DNA of 43,016 nucleotides from Armatimonadota bacterium (GCA_025060305.1 JANXCD010000002.1:1-43016); one strand, 5' to 3'. Positions 1-8,933 are shown, numbered from the stretch's first letter. Made by a program: numbers and translations. Notes: a model not told the origin generated them from the letters alone.

Positions 1-1
1 G

Positions 2-433
2 AGAGCCTTTGAGCAATTGAGTCACGACCCAGATGTTGCACTTTTTGATGCTCAAGGTCGTGCCCATCCCCGCCATTTCGGTTTGGCTTGTCACATGGGT
101 GTTTTGCTTGACTTGCCTTCAATTGGTTGCGCCAAAAGTAGGCTTTACGGTCAGGCTGATGAGGTTGCCGATGAAGATGGAGCGATGACGCCCCTTTACG
201 ACCCTGTTGACAGTCGCATCTTGGGCATGGTCCTTCGGACGAAGAAAGGAAGCCCACCAATTTATGTTTCCATCGGTCACAAATTTTCGCTTGAGACAGC
301 AGTTAATTTCGTGCTTCGTTGCACGAAACCCAATCAAAGGTTGCCTGAGCCTTTGAGGTTGGCTCACTTTCACGCTCGCCAAAGATTGACTGAGCCAACT
401 AAAACCTCAGAAATTCAAGAGACCCTGTTTTAG
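2..433 (+). CDS. nfi: Endonuclease V, C-terminal part (5' end outside window)
   Basis: Endonuclease V nicks DNA near deaminated bases (inosine, from adenine) to start repair. The frame is open to the left edge, so the TTG at 17 in the ORF track is only an artefact of truncation; 143 residues are visible. They contain the family signatures DAQGRAHPRHFGLACH (metal-binding Asp region), the IGCAKSRLYG loop, the VSIGHKFSLETA segment and the closing RLPEPLRLAH motif, all in the usual order for the C-terminal half. The gene ends 108 bases before the stop of moeA, which is convergent. The C-terminus runs about 20 residues past the RLPEP motif. Identification by motif is secure; the N-terminal catalytic residues cannot be judged. 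Confidence 0.93.
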   Translation, partial: RAFEQLSHDPDVALFDAQGRAHPRHFGLACHMGVLLDLPSIGCAKSRLYGQADEVADEDGAMTPLYDPVDSRILGMVLRTKKGSPPIYVSIGHKFSLETAVNFVLRCTKPNQRLPEPLRLAHFHARQRLTEPTKTSEIQETLF

Positions 434-541
434 GTTTTGCATCGGTTTTAGATTTCGCATTAATTGGGTTTTTGCATGGGTTTGAAAGCCATACCCCCAA
501 ACTTTGCAAACTTGCTCACTTGTTTTTCAAAAACCGATCGG

Positions 542-1771
542 TCAAATCAGTATCGCTGTCACTTTCGTGCCTGCAGGGAGATAGGTAACTTCTTCTGGGA
601 TAACGATGAAGCCATCTGCCTCAGACAGACTTGTGATTGTGCCTGACTCTTTGTAAGCGCTTTCGGCGACGAAGCCTTCGTCCTGTCTTCTGAGCCTCAC
701 TGTCAAAAATTGCCTTAAGCCTTCAGGCGAATGGACATCGTTTGTCAATGTTGCAGTAACGGTGTTTGGTTGCCATTGTGGCAACCTTGCCATTTTGCGC
801 CAAACTGGCACCAACAGCACCATCGCCATCATCAAGCAAGAGGTTGGAAACCCGGGCAAATTGACAACAATTTTTCCGTCCAAAATGGCAGTCAAAGTTG
901 GACGACCTGGACGGACAGCAAGACCATGAAAGAACACTTTGCCCCTTTCACTCAAAATCTTTGGCAACAAATCTCGCTCACCAACAGCACTACCAGCCGA
1001 AAAAACCACACAGTCAGCAATTGAAGTCGCTTCCTCCAAAGCACGCAACAAAGCCTCAGGCTCATCAGAGACAATTTCCCTCGGCAAAGGTTCACAGCCA
1101 TGTTGTTTTGCCAAAGAAGCGATAGTGTAAGTGTTGATGTCATAAATTTGACCGACCTGCAAGGATGTTCCAGGCTTAGCAATTTCATTTCCTGTTGGCA
1201 AAATCGCGATTTTGGGTTTGTCATAAACCTCAACCTTGTCAAGTCCTAACGCTGCCAACACCCCAATCTTAGCAGGTGTCAGGAAAGTCCCTTCATTCAA
1301 CACGATGCTGCCTTGCCTAATATCCGCACCTTTTTCAGTTATGTTGGAAAGGGCGGGAAGTGCTTTCAGCACTCGCACCGTTTCGCCATCTTGCTCAGTG
1401 TCTTCAAAGGGCACGACGCAATCTGCACCTTCTGGCACAGGCGCTCCTGTTGCGACCTTAACGCAAGTTCCTTTTGTCACTGCTGAAATTGGCAATTCGC
1501 CCGCATAAACCGAACCGACAAGTTTCAGGCTTACAGGATTTGACGATGACGCTTCTGAAATATCGCTTGCCCTCATTGCATAACCGTCCATTGCTGCTCG
1601 GTGGAAAGGTGGAACATCAAAAGGAGCAGTTACAGTTTCCGCCAAAACTCTGTTGACTGCTTGAGTCAAGGCTAACTTTTCTGTGCGTTTTACAGGCATC
1701 GCTTCACCCAGCAACTTTTCAAACGCTTCATCAAACTTCGTCAAAGGCTTTCCGCCATGATAGTGGCGCAT
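542..1771 (-). CDS. moeA: Molybdopterin molybdenumtransferase (MoeA family)
   Basis: MoeA inserts molybdate into adenylated molybdopterin to finish the molybdenum cofactor in the cytoplasm. The 409-residue length is normal. Visible are the N-terminal PPFHRAAMDGYA motif (about residues 54-65), the PTGNEI motif near 190, the central SAGSAVGERDLL loop and RPGRPT followed by NLPGFPTSCL. The last two differ from the usual bacterial SGG-S-G and LPGNPVS and look closer to archaeal-type MoeA proteins; this comparison is from memory. The ATG at 1771 has a GGTG-containing leader. It stands alone, with the HAD gene diverging 390 bases away, and no other cofactor biosynthesis genes are visible. The molybdenum hydroxylase operon at 39-42 kb is a plausible client. 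Confidence 0.93.
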   Translation of the reverse strand: MRHYHGGKPLTKFDEAFEKLLGEAMPVKRTEKLALTQAVNRVLAETVTAPFDVPPFHRAAMDGYAMRASDISEASSSNPVSLKLVGSVYAGELPISAVTKGTCVKVATGAPVPEGADCVVPFEDTEQDGETVRVLKALPALSNITEKGADIRQGSIVLNEGTFLTPAKIGVLAALGLDKVEVYDKPKIAILPTGNEIAKPGTSLQVGQIYDINTYTIASLAKQHGCEPLPREIVSDEPEALLRALEEATSIADCVVFSAGSAVGERDLLPKILSERGKVFFHGLAVRPGRPTLTAILDGKIVVNLPGFPTSCLMMAMVLLVPVWRKMARLPQWQPNTVTATLTNDVHSPEGLRQFLTVRLRRQDEGFVAESAYKESGTITSLSEADGFIVIPEEVTYLPAGTKVTAILI

Positions 1772-2161
1772 CCTTAATTCACCTACCTTATGCTCACAAA
1801 GAATTTGCGCTATTTACTCAAAGGCTCGCTGCCATTCGCTCACATAAACCCCAGAAATCGGTCAGTGTTTTGAAGCGAACCAAATAATTGCCAAAGTCAC
1901 TTTGTGAAAATTTTTCCACAAGCGATCATGCTGCATCGTTCTTTGCCCAAAGTTCTGTTAGAGCATCAGTGGCTTGGCTAATGCCTGATTGAAAAATCGG
2001 CTTTAATAAAGCACTTCGCATTAGAGAACGACGGATAGGTTGATTAGTGGGACTTGACCGAAAACTTGCAACTGGATTTTATCTGTCCCAAATTTTGTTA
2101 GCGATTGAAGACGAAAGTTTTCAATAAAACCAGAGAAGTTAGAGAGTGAGGTTTAAAAGCC
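1772..2161. other. Divergent intergenic region moeA / HAD hydrolase
   Basis: About 390 bases with no convincing gene. On the minus strand an open stretch of roughly 45 codons ends with TGA at 1926-1928 (it would read ...QATDALTELWAKNDAA), but it has no good start or ribosome site and I do not recognise it. It may be a gene remnant. Promoters for the two divergent genes must lie here, but I cannot place them with confidence. Confidence 0.4.
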
Positions 2162-2869
2162 GTGAAGATTCGGCTTATCCTTTTTGATGCTGGTGGAACG
2201 CTTACGAAGGTTTTGCCTGAGCGAGAAGAAAGATTGCGTAAGGCTTGCATTTATTTTGACCTTAAACCAGTCCCTGATGAAATAGTGGCTTTGCAAGGTT
2301 TACAAACTATTGAACGATTTTTTGTAGGTGCAATTCAAGAAGGGCGAATGATTGACCGAGAGACAATTCGTGAAGGAGTAATTTTGATGCTGTCAAGCAT
2401 GGGAGTAGCAGGTAGACTTGATGACCCTTCACTACTTTGGGATTTCGTTGAGACGCAATATGAGTTTGAAGTTCCGATGGAAGGCGCTTTGAAAACTCTT
2501 GAAGTTTTGAAAAGCCAAGGCTATTTGCTTGCTGTCGCATCAAATGCTACCCCTGCTTATGAGACTACACTTAGGCAATTAGGAATTTCTGAACGAGTTG
2601 ATGCTATTTTCCTTTCTGATGCTATTGGTTATGCAAAGCCAGACTATCGGTTCTTCAAATTTATCCTTGAAAAAATGAAGGTAGCACCTGAAGAGACGGT
2701 TCATGTGGGCAATTCTTATTGGCATGATGTTGTTGGAGCAAGAAGGGCAAACATTCTGCCAATTTATTTTGACCGACGGAATATTCTAACTGATACTGAC
2801 ATTGATTGCCCTCGCATTACTTGCTTACATGATTTGCCTAATCTTTTTGGGCAAATGGCTCATAGGTAA
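2162..2869 (+). CDS. HAD-superfamily hydrolase (subfamily IA-like)
   Basis: A 235-residue haloacid-dehalogenase-fold protein, probably a cytoplasmic phosphatase acting on a small phosphorylated metabolite. Motif I is FDAGGTL, with the nucleophile Asp but Gly where many family phosphatases have the second Asp. Motif II is AVASNAT, motif III the Lys of YAKPDYRFF, and motif IV VHVGNSYWHDVVGA, where the usual GD pair is GN and a single Asp remains in HDVVGA. A helical cap of about 100 residues lies between motifs I and II. The GTG start at 2162 has a weak GTGAGG leader. The substrate cannot be predicted from the sequence, and the altered motif IV may affect metal binding. Confidence 0.85.
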   Translation: MKIRLILFDAGGTLTKVLPEREERLRKACIYFDLKPVPDEIVALQGLQTIERFFVGAIQEGRMIDRETIREGVILMLSSMGVAGRLDDPSLLWDFVETQYEFEVPMEGALKTLEVLKSQGYLLAVASNATPAYETTLRQLGISERVDAIFLSDAIGYAKPDYRFFKFILEKMKVAPEETVHVGNSYWHDVVGARRANILPIYFDRRNILTDTDIDCPRITCLHDLPNLFGQMAHR

Positions 2870-2906
2870 ACTTTTCTGCCTTCAGGCGCCACCTTTTAAG
2901 CCTCTG

Positions 2907-3281
2907 CTACCCGCCATACTTTGCCTTCAAAACATCAATCCTGCTGACAATGCCTACTAACTTGCCTGCATCAACGACAGGAACACGCTTGATTTTCTTC
3001 TTGACAAGGATTTCAGCAACTTCGTCAACGGATGTTTCAGGTGAAACAGAAAGGACTCGCTTTTTCATAACTTCGCCAACTGTCTTTGCAGTCGGGGAAG
3101 CAGCAAGCAAATCCGCTTCGGTCAAGATTCCAACAACTTTCGTCTTATCCTTCTCATCAACGACAGGGACACCGCTGATTTTGCGGCGGACAAGCAAGCG
3201 GGCAGCATCTTCAATGGAGGTTGATGGTTTGACCGTCACGACCTTCGCCGTCATGATTTCCTTTACTGTCTTTGCGGACAT
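2907..3281 (-). CDS. Two-CBS-domain protein
   Basis: A 124-residue protein made of two CBS modules and nothing else: residues about 1-58 (VKEIMTAKVVTVKPSTSIEDAARLL then SGVPVVD) and 65-124 (VGEVMKKRVLSVSPETSVDEVAEIL then KRVPVVD). Such Bateman modules bind adenine nucleotides or similar ligands and usually regulate other proteins; alone they are soluble sensors of unknown partner. The ATG at 3281 follows an AGGAGGGATGAAAA site. It converges on the HAD gene and is followed on the same strand by nothing close. No catalytic domain is present, so the role is inferred only from the family. Confidence 0.92.
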   Translation of the reverse strand: MSAKTVKEIMTAKVVTVKPSTSIEDAARLLVRRKISGVPVVDEKDKTKVVGILTEADLLAASPTAKTVGEVMKKRVLSVSPETSVDEVAEILVKKKIKRVPVVDAGKLVGIVSRIDVLKAKYGG

Positions 3282-3419
3282 TTTTCATCCCTCCTCGTCG
3301 CTTGAAATTTTTTGCGACACAACCTCTCAACCGCAACTCAAAACTTATCACAAGAAAAATTGTTTGTCAAGACCTCAGTGAAGCATTAGCAAACTTTTGG
3401 GTAATAGCGTTGCCTGTTA

Positions 3420-4682
3420 TTAAGACAGCGCTTTCAGAAGGCTAATTGTTTCCTCCAAAATTTTTTCGCCTGTCCCTTTTTCAACGAAACTGTGGAAGCC
3501 CGTCCAGACTTGATAGCCTCCAAGCCTAAATCCTTCTTCATCGGGTATGTAGCCAATCCAATCGTTGGCAAGAGTGAAGATGTAGGTGTAGCGGAAAGGC
3601 GAACGGCGCTTGATTTCAACGCCTAAGGAAGTGAAAAGTTCGCCCGGAATTCCCACAATTGCGATGTCGTCAATGAGAATAACTTGCAACCATGTTTTTC
3701 GCTCTTCGCCTTGGTGTGGTGCAAGGGCTTGTCTCATCTTTCGGAAAACCTCAATGGTCGCTTCTGGGTTGTCTTTGATGCGCTTATGGCAGTAAAAGGC
3801 GACGGCTTTCTCTTCTGCATCTTCATCAAAGGTTCGCACTCGGTAGGCAAACTCTTTCTTGACAGCAATAAGCCTCTTTACTTCCCTTCTCTGAGCCTTT
3901 GTCAACCCTTCCTTGATGGCTTGTTTGATGCGAAAAACCATCTCGTCAGTTGAAAGGGTCAAGTTGTGGGTTGAGCCTGCTGCACCGAGAAAGAAAAGTG
4001 CTGTCCCGCCCAACTCCATCTCAAGTTCCTGCGCTGCCAAACCGTAAAAACTTGGCGAACGAACTTCACCCTTTCTTGTGCCGATGGTGTGGGTTGAGTG
4101 ATTGAACATCAAAGCGACCATTTGACCTTTAGGCTTTTTGAACGCCCAAACGGGCAATTCAGGGTCAAAAGGACCTGTCGGTCGGATAGCATCGTCCCTC
4201 GGTCCAACCCAATAAATCGTCCCGTCAGAAAGAAGCAAACGGCTGTTTTGACCGACGGTTGCTTCTTGGCTCAACCAAAAATGCAAATCAATCTCAGCAT
4301 CGTAAGCGATTTTTTCGTTGGCTTTAAGTGCAGCAGAAACGACGGCTTCTTTCAGTTGTGCGATAAACTTTTCGTCTCCGTCATAGCCGTGAACCCTCAC
4401 CGTTGATGGCGCATGATGAGTGTGGGTTGCGGAAATGAGGATGTTAGCAAAGGGTATGCCTGATTGCCTCTCAATGCTTCTTGCTGCCTCATCAAGAATG
4501 TCACGACCAATCATCAAGACATCACAGGAGATGAGGCAAAGTTTTGTTCCGTTTTGCTCAAGGACAAGTGCTGTCGCTCTCAGTTGACCTTCCTGACCTT
4601 GAGCATAGCGTGGATGAATTCCACCAGCGATTACCATGCTATCGTCTCCGATTAGTTCTACTGCCACTGCTGCTGCTCTCAT
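3420..4682 (-). CDS. Neutral/alkaline ceramidase-like protein
   Basis: This 420-residue protein resembles the N-terminal catalytic domain of neutral/alkaline ceramidases: an early GGIHPRYAQGQEG segment, ISCDVLMIG, then the metal-site-like ISATHTHHAPS near residue 100 and a second His motif, MFNHSTHTIGTRKG. It lacks the C-terminal domain of true ceramidases and has no signal peptide, so a ceramide substrate is unlikely to be its only role. Short proteins of this type are common in sugar- and glycan-degrading bacteria, where their substrate is unknown. The ATG at 4682 has a strong GGAGGGCAATAACT site. The upstream gene on the same strand (DtxR-like) is 230 bases away, so it is probably transcribed on its own. 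Confidence 0.8.
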   Translation of the reverse strand: MRAAAVAVELIGDDSMVIAGGIHPRYAQGQEGQLRATALVLEQNGTKLCLISCDVLMIGRDILDEAARSIERQSGIPFANILISATHTHHAPSTVRVHGYDGDEKFIAQLKEAVVSAALKANEKIAYDAEIDLHFWLSQEATVGQNSRLLLSDGTIYWVGPRDDAIRPTGPFDPELPVWAFKKPKGQMVALMFNHSTHTIGTRKGEVRSPSFYGLAAQELEMELGGTALFFLGAAGSTHNLTLSTDEMVFRIKQAIKEGLTKAQRREVKRLIAVKKEFAYRVRTFDEDAEEKAVAFYCHKRIKDNPEATIEVFRKMRQALAPHQGEERKTWLQVILIDDIAIVGIPGELFTSLGVEIKRRSPFRYTYIFTLANDWIGYIPDEEGFRLGGYQVWTGFHSFVEKGTGEKILEETISLLKALS

Positions 4683-4784
4683 AGTTATTGCCCTCCTTCA
4701 TTTGCTGATAATTGCAGTTCAACCATTGTAAAAAGATAGGAGATGTTTTGTTTAGAAGCAAGTCATTTGCCGAAAAATTTCAAA

Positions 4785-4818
4785 AGCAATTCTTTTGCCC
4801 TAGCAATTCTTTTGCCCT
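4785..4818. repeat. 17-bp tandem duplication
   Basis: AGCAATTCTTTTGCCCT occurs twice in perfect tandem in the gap between the ceramidase-like gene and the DtxR-like gene. It is too short to assign a role and most simply reflects replication slippage. Confidence 0.9.
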
Positions 4819-4844
4819 TGCTGGAACGGATTTCAGTTTTTGAA

Positions 4845-4903
4845 GGGATTACGCAGTTGAATGTGCAGACTGTCGTCAAAAGAGTGACAACTGCGTAAAT
4901 CCT
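4845..4903. repeat. Short inverted-repeat element (TTACGCAGTTG family, copy 1)
   Basis: A 59-bp element bounded by AGGGATTACGCAGTTGA and ACAACTGCGTAAATCCT, which are inverted repeats sharing the core TTACGCAGTTG. The interior carries GCAGACTGTCGTC, the reverse complement of a stretch inside the larger copy at 7385-7502. It ends 14 bases from the DtxR-like stop codon and could fold into a hairpin in that transcript. Confidence 0.8.
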
Positions 4904-4916
4904 GCTTTGGCTGGCT

Positions 4917-5579
4917 TTAGGCGAGGGTCGGTTCTGAAGTGAGACGAACATAGATGCAGTCGGCAACATCAGTGTCAACAGCATATTGGGTATAGTGAAC
5001 CTCAAAGACAAAAGAAGGGAAGCGTCGTATTAGCCTAAGAGGTTCGCCGGGCAATACTCCCATCGCCATCAGTTTTTGCATCACTGCTGTATCGGCAGCC
5101 TGAATGTAAGCGATATGTCCTTCCTCGTTAGGTTTCATCTCCGATAGCGGGACAATCAGTCTTATGCCTGCTTTCCTTGCTTCATCACAGCATTTGCCTG
5201 GCGGAATTTCGCCACCATGAGGGCAAAACCTCGGATGACCGAGCAAGGTGCAGATTGCTTCTTCAAGCCCTTCATAAAGGGCGTGTTCAATGCTGCAGGC
5301 AGCCTCGTCCAAGATATTATCGGCGGTTTTAAGCAAATCAACAAGCAATCTTTCTGCTAACCTTCTCCTTCTAAGAGCCAACTTTGCTAATTTTTCGCCT
5401 TCGTCGGTCAAATGCAACTCACCATTAACTTGTCGGATTAGCCCTGCCTCTTTAAGTTCTCGGATCGCTTCGTTAGTGAAAGATGCCTCAAGTTGAGGCA
5501 AATATGGTGGTTGACTTTTCTCTCTTTGGCGAATCCAAAGCAACTCCAAAACATGTTCAGCATCTCGGCTCAATATCAT
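4917..5579 (-). CDS. DtxR/MntR-family metal-dependent transcriptional regulator
   Basis: A 220-residue regulator with the three-part layout of the DtxR family: an N-terminal winged helix (residues about 1-70; FTNEAIRELKEAGLI then VNGELHLTDEGEKLA), a metal-binding dimerisation domain with EAACSIEHAL, GLEEAICTLLGHPRFCPHGGEIPPG (about 90-130), and a C-terminal FeoA/SH3-like domain (QAADTAVMQKLMAMGVLPGEPLRLIRR). Members bind Fe(II) or Mn(II) and repress uptake genes. The Cys, Glu and His ligands typical of the family are present. The ATG at 5579 has a GGAGG site 11 bases upstream. No metal transporter is adjacent, so the targets must lie elsewhere. It sits downstream of icd on the same strand with a 179-base gap. 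Confidence 0.92.
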   Translation of the reverse strand: MILSRDAEHVLELLWIRQREKSQPPYLPQLEASFTNEAIRELKEAGLIRQVNGELHLTDEGEKLAKLALRRRRLAERLLVDLLKTADNILDEAACSIEHALYEGLEEAICTLLGHPRFCPHGGEIPPGKCCDEARKAGIRLIVPLSEMKPNEEGHIAYIQAADTAVMQKLMAMGVLPGEPLRLIRRFPSFVFEVHYTQYAVDTDVADCIYVRLTSEPTLA

Positions 5580-5758
5580 ATTTCTCGTCGCCTCCGTTGC
5601 GTTCCTCTTTCTTTAGAAAAAGTTCCTGCCCTTCACTTTTTGCTGCGAATGTTTTTTGTTAGTCTTTTGCCATATTATTGGCTTCAATTCGTAATTGCTA
5701 ATGAATTCCCGATTGCCGACTTAGCCAAGCAAAGAATTTTCCTTGAGGATGTGGAGGT

Positions 5759-7018
5759 TCAAAGTTTCTTTGCGATTTCCCTCATGTTCTCGCAGACAGC
5801 CTGCCCAAACTCCGAGCACTTGATCGGCTCAACCCCAATTTGCCTTGCCAAGTCGTAGGTGACCCTCTTTTGCTTGATTGTCTCTGAGATGCCTTTCTCA
5901 ACCAAATCTACTGCTTCGTGCCAACCGATGTATCGGAGCATCATGACGCCTGACAAGATAACCGAACTTGGGTTGACAACATCTTTGCCAGCATATTTGG
6001 GAGCGGAGCCGTGAGTTGCTTCAAACAAAGCAACATAGTCGCCTATATTGGCGCTCGGTGCCATGCCCAATCCGCCAACCATTGCTGCTAAAGCGTCGGA
6101 GATGTAGTCGCCGTTGACATTCATCGTGGCAATGACATGGTATTCGTCAGGTCGGGTTTGAATTTGTTGGAACATGTTGTCGGCAATTCTGTCCTTGACG
6201 ACGATTTTGCCTTCAGGGGCTTTACCCCCATACTGCTCGGTGACTTCCTGCTCCGTCACCACATAGTCACGGAACTCGTTGAGAGCAACTTCATAACCCC
6301 ATTTCATGAAAGCGCCTTCAGTGAATTTCATGATGTTGCCTTTGTGCATAAAGGTGACTGTTGGGAGTTTGTTGTCAATGGCATATTGGATTGCCTTGCG
6401 GACGAGCCGTTTGGTAGCGAATTCACTGATTGGCTTAATACCGATGCCAGAATCCTCTCGCACTTTAACTCCCATTTCCTTCTTGAGCCACTCAATAACC
6501 TTTTGCGCTTCTGGAGTTCCCTTCTCCCATTCAATGCCAGCGTAAAGGTCTTCAGTGGCTTCTCGGAAGACGACCATGTTGACTTTTTCTGGACGGCGCA
6601 TGGGTGACGGGACTCCCTCATACCACTTTGCTGGTCTCACACAAGCATACAAATCCAAAACTTGCCTCAAAGTAACATTCAGCGACCTGAACCCTGTTCC
6701 AACTGGAGTTGTCAGTGGACCTTTAATTGCGACGATGTATTCGGCGATTACTTTGAAAGTGTCATCGGGCAAAAGTTCACCATAGACAGCCTGTGCTTTC
6801 TCACCGGCGTAGGCTTCAAACCAAACGATGCGTCTTTTACCACCATAAGCCAATTCCACAGCAGTGTTCAAGACTGGGTGCGCAGCGCGCCAAATGTCAG
6901 GACCTGTCCCATCACCTTCAATCCAAACGATGATGGGATTGTCGGGAACTTGAAGGCGTCCATCTTTGACCTCAATCTTTTCGCCTTCGGCGGGGGGCGT
7001 CAATTTTTTTAACTTCAC
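5759..7018 (-). CDS. icd: NADP-dependent isocitrate dehydrogenase
   Basis: This enzyme oxidatively decarboxylates isocitrate to 2-oxoglutarate in the TCA cycle. The protein aligns end to end with the Escherichia coli enzyme: [30 protein letters not shown] (substrate-binding Ser), [38 protein letters not shown] and [13 protein letters not shown]. Lys-Tyr in APKYAG and the Tyr and Arg of VTYDLAR are the NADP-selecting residues. I moved the start to the GTG at 7018, which has a near-perfect AAGGAGGTG site; the ORF-track ATG at 7084 would add 22 residues that the family lacks. The result is 419 residues. It is monocistronic or the first gene before the DtxR-like regulator. Confidence 0.97.
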   Translation of the reverse strand: MKLKKLTPPAEGEKIEVKDGRLQVPDNPIIVWIEGDGTGPDIWRAAHPVLNTAVELAYGGKRRIVWFEAYAGEKAQAVYGELLPDDTFKVIAEYIVAIKGPLTTPVGTGFRSLNVTLRQVLDLYACVRPAKWYEGVPSPMRRPEKVNMVVFREATEDLYAGIEWEKGTPEAQKVIEWLKKEMGVKVREDSGIGIKPISEFATKRLVRKAIQYAIDNKLPTVTFMHKGNIMKFTEGAFMKWGYEVALNEFRDYVVTEQEVTEQYGGKAPEGKIVVKDRIADNMFQQIQTRPDEYHVIATMNVNGDYISDALAAMVGGLGMAPSANIGDYVALFEATHGSAPKYAGKDVVNPSSVILSGVMMLRYIGWHEAVDLVEKGISETIKQKRVTYDLARQIGVEPIKCSEFGQAVCENMREIAKKL

Positions 7019-7384
7019 GGTTTCCCACCTCCTTCCAAAGCGTTTTGCACTTAAAATTTTTGACAAACCTTCAATGAAGCGCAATAGCGGCGCCTGTCAG
7101 GTTAAACCCCGATAGGTACTTGAGTTCTTGGGCAATTTTTGTAAAATTAATGAACCGAAATTTCAAAGACTCCGATTTTTGCTGCAATTTTTCAGGCAGA
7201 CTGTCTTTTGCTCTCACAAAAAACTTAACTGCTTAAGTTTCAAGCAGGTTGTCAAAAGGCAAGTTAACAATCAAGCAATGATTAATATAGCATCGGCTTT
7301 CAAAAAATTCAAAAATTTAACTTCGGGCTAATCCCAAACTCTAAATTGCAAAGGTTCAAATTGTTAGGGCGTGATAACAGAGAC

Positions 7385-7502
7385 AGGACTTACGCAGTTG
7401 GCGTTGTTTTGTAGGGGCAGACGACAGTCTGCCCGAAGAAACTGTCGCAAAAATTCAACAAATCGGGCGGATTTCACCCTTACATCCAACTGCGTAACTC
7501 CT
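7385..7502. repeat. Inverted-repeat element (TTACGCAGTTG family, copy 2)
   Basis: A 118-bp element ending in AGGACTTACGCAGTTGG and CCAACTGCGTAACTCCT, inverted repeats matching at 16 of 17 positions. Inside is a perfect hairpin, GGGCAGACGACAGTCTGCCC (8-bp arms). It has no coding capacity and occupies the gap of about 560 bases upstream of the Gfo/Idh gene. The rest of that gap shows nothing clear. It looks like a non-autonomous miniature mobile element. Confidence 0.85.
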
Positions 7503-7575
7503 AACAGTAGTAAAGTTTCCTTTGGCTAAGATTCAATCCTTTGAACTTTGGATGACTTGTAAGGAGGTTGAAGCA

Positions 7576-8886
7576 ATGGCTAAGGATTTGACGAGACGAG
7601 AATTTTTGAAAGCGACAACTCTGGCTGGAGTATTGGCTTCTTCAGTGAGACAAAGTTTTGGGCAAGTTGTTGAACCAATTCATGTTGCGATAATCGGAAC
7701 TGGCGAGCAGGGGCGAACTTTGCTTGGTCATTTGCTCAAAATCCCTAATGCTGATGTCGGAATGTTGAAACTCTTTTTGGGATTGACAGAGCAAGAGGAA
7801 GAAACTTTTCAGTTGCCTAACTTTAAGATTGGAGCACTTTGCGACATTTACGAGCCACATTTGAAGCGTGCCCTTGACATGGTTGGTCAACCTGTTCCGA
7901 CCTATGATGATTATCGGCGGGTTTTGGAGGACAAGAGTGTCAACGCTGTCATCATCGCTACGCCACCTCATACTCACAAGCAAATTGTTTTAGACTCATT
8001 GCAGGCTGGAAAGCATGTTTGGTGTGAGCCACCCTTAGCACTTAACTTGGAAGATGCAAAATCAATTGCACAAGCAGGCATCCAAGCAAATACAGTTTTC
8101 CAAGTTGGATTGCAAAAGCGTTACAATTCAACATACTCACATTCTGTCAAGTTCATAAGGACAGGGGTTTTGGGGAAACTGATTTTGGTTCATGCCCAAT
8201 GGCACCAGAAGACGAGTTGGCGCAAACCTGTGCGAGACCAAGCCTTTGAGCGACAAGTCAATTGGAAACTTTACAGTGAAACTTCGGGCGGATTGTTAAC
8301 AGAAATCGCTTTGCACCAATTTGATGTCGCAAGGTGGTATTTAGGTGCTTTGCCTGTTTCTATATCTGCATGGGGCAGCACAATCTTGTGGCAGGATGGA
8401 CGAGAAGTTCCAGACACAATTCAATGCCTTCTTGATTTTCCAGAAGGCGTTCGGATGACCTACCACGCCACACTCACTAATTCTTTTCAGGCAACTTATG
8501 AATTTTTTGCAGGCGAATTTGGGACAATTTACTTATCTGGAGGGCTTGGAGTTTTGTTCAAAGAAGCCGATGCGCCAAGCCTCGGCTGGGAAGTTTATGC
8601 CCAAAGACATCGGTTGGGTCGTGACGAAGGCGTCATGCTCATTGCAAATGCGACCAAGTTGCTTGAGTTGGGTAAAGAGCCAAGCAAATTCGGATTCCGA
8701 GAAAGCCTTGAAAATAACGAGTTTGTTTTAGCCCTCATCCGGTTTGCAATGGCAATTCGTGAAGGCAAAAAAGTTGCAGCAGGAGCATTGCAAGGTTTAG
8801 AAGCAACAGCAATCGCAATTAAAGCGGTTGAGGCTTTGACAAAAGGGACAACTCAAAACATTAAAGCAAGTGACCTACAGTTGTGA
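7576..8886 (+). CDS. TAT-exported Gfo/Idh/MocA-family oxidoreductase
   Basis: A 436-residue NAD(P)-dependent oxidoreductase of the Gfo/Idh/MocA family, which mostly act on sugars and polyols. The start is taken at the ATG at 7576, with AAGGAGG 9 bases upstream; the ORF-track TTG adds 18 residues. The N-terminus carries a twin-arginine signal (DLTRREFLKATTLAGVLASS), so the folded enzyme should be exported. The Rossmann motif is IIGTGEQG (about residues 40-47). The conserved EKP motif is altered to CEPPLA, so the family's catalytic Lys is replaced by Pro. The C-terminal domain has the usual ALHQFDVARWYLG helix. It is monocistronic, convergent with the prepilin gene. The substrate is unknown and catalysis may be altered. 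Confidence 0.9.
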   Translation: MAKDLTRREFLKATTLAGVLASSVRQSFGQVVEPIHVAIIGTGEQGRTLLGHLLKIPNADVGMLKLFLGLTEQEEETFQLPNFKIGALCDIYEPHLKRALDMVGQPVPTYDDYRRVLEDKSVNAVIIATPPHTHKQIVLDSLQAGKHVWCEPPLALNLEDAKSIAQAGIQANTVFQVGLQKRYNSTYSHSVKFIRTGVLGKLILVHAQWHQKTSWRKPVRDQAFERQVNWKLYSETSGGLLTEIALHQFDVARWYLGALPVSISAWGSTILWQDGREVPDTIQCLLDFPEGVRMTYHATLTNSFQATYEFFAGEFGTIYLSGGLGVLFKEADAPSLGWEVYAQRHRLGRDEGVMLIANATKLLELGKEPSKFGFRESLENNEFVLALIRFAMAIREGKKVAAGALQGLEATAIAIKAVEALTKGTTQNIKASDLQL

Positions 8887-8913
8887 AAAAAACATTCAAC
8901 CTAAAAAATCGTA

Positions 8914-8933
8914 GGGGCGCAAAGTTGCGCCCC
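8914..8933 (-). terminator. Hairpin between convergent genes, probable terminator for the prepilin gene
   Basis: GGGGCGCAAAGTTGCGCCCC is a perfect inverted repeat with 9-bp arms. Read on the minus strand, the stem is followed after four bases by TTTTTT, as in an intrinsic terminator, about 50 bases after the prepilin stop. On the plus strand there is no T-run, but the stem lies just after the Gfo/Idh stop. Confidence 0.55.

Noticed and set aside
7019-7084. 22-residue N-terminal extension of isocitrate dehydrogenase
   Set aside because: The extension contains the AAGGAGGTG ribosome site of the GTG start and is absent from the family.
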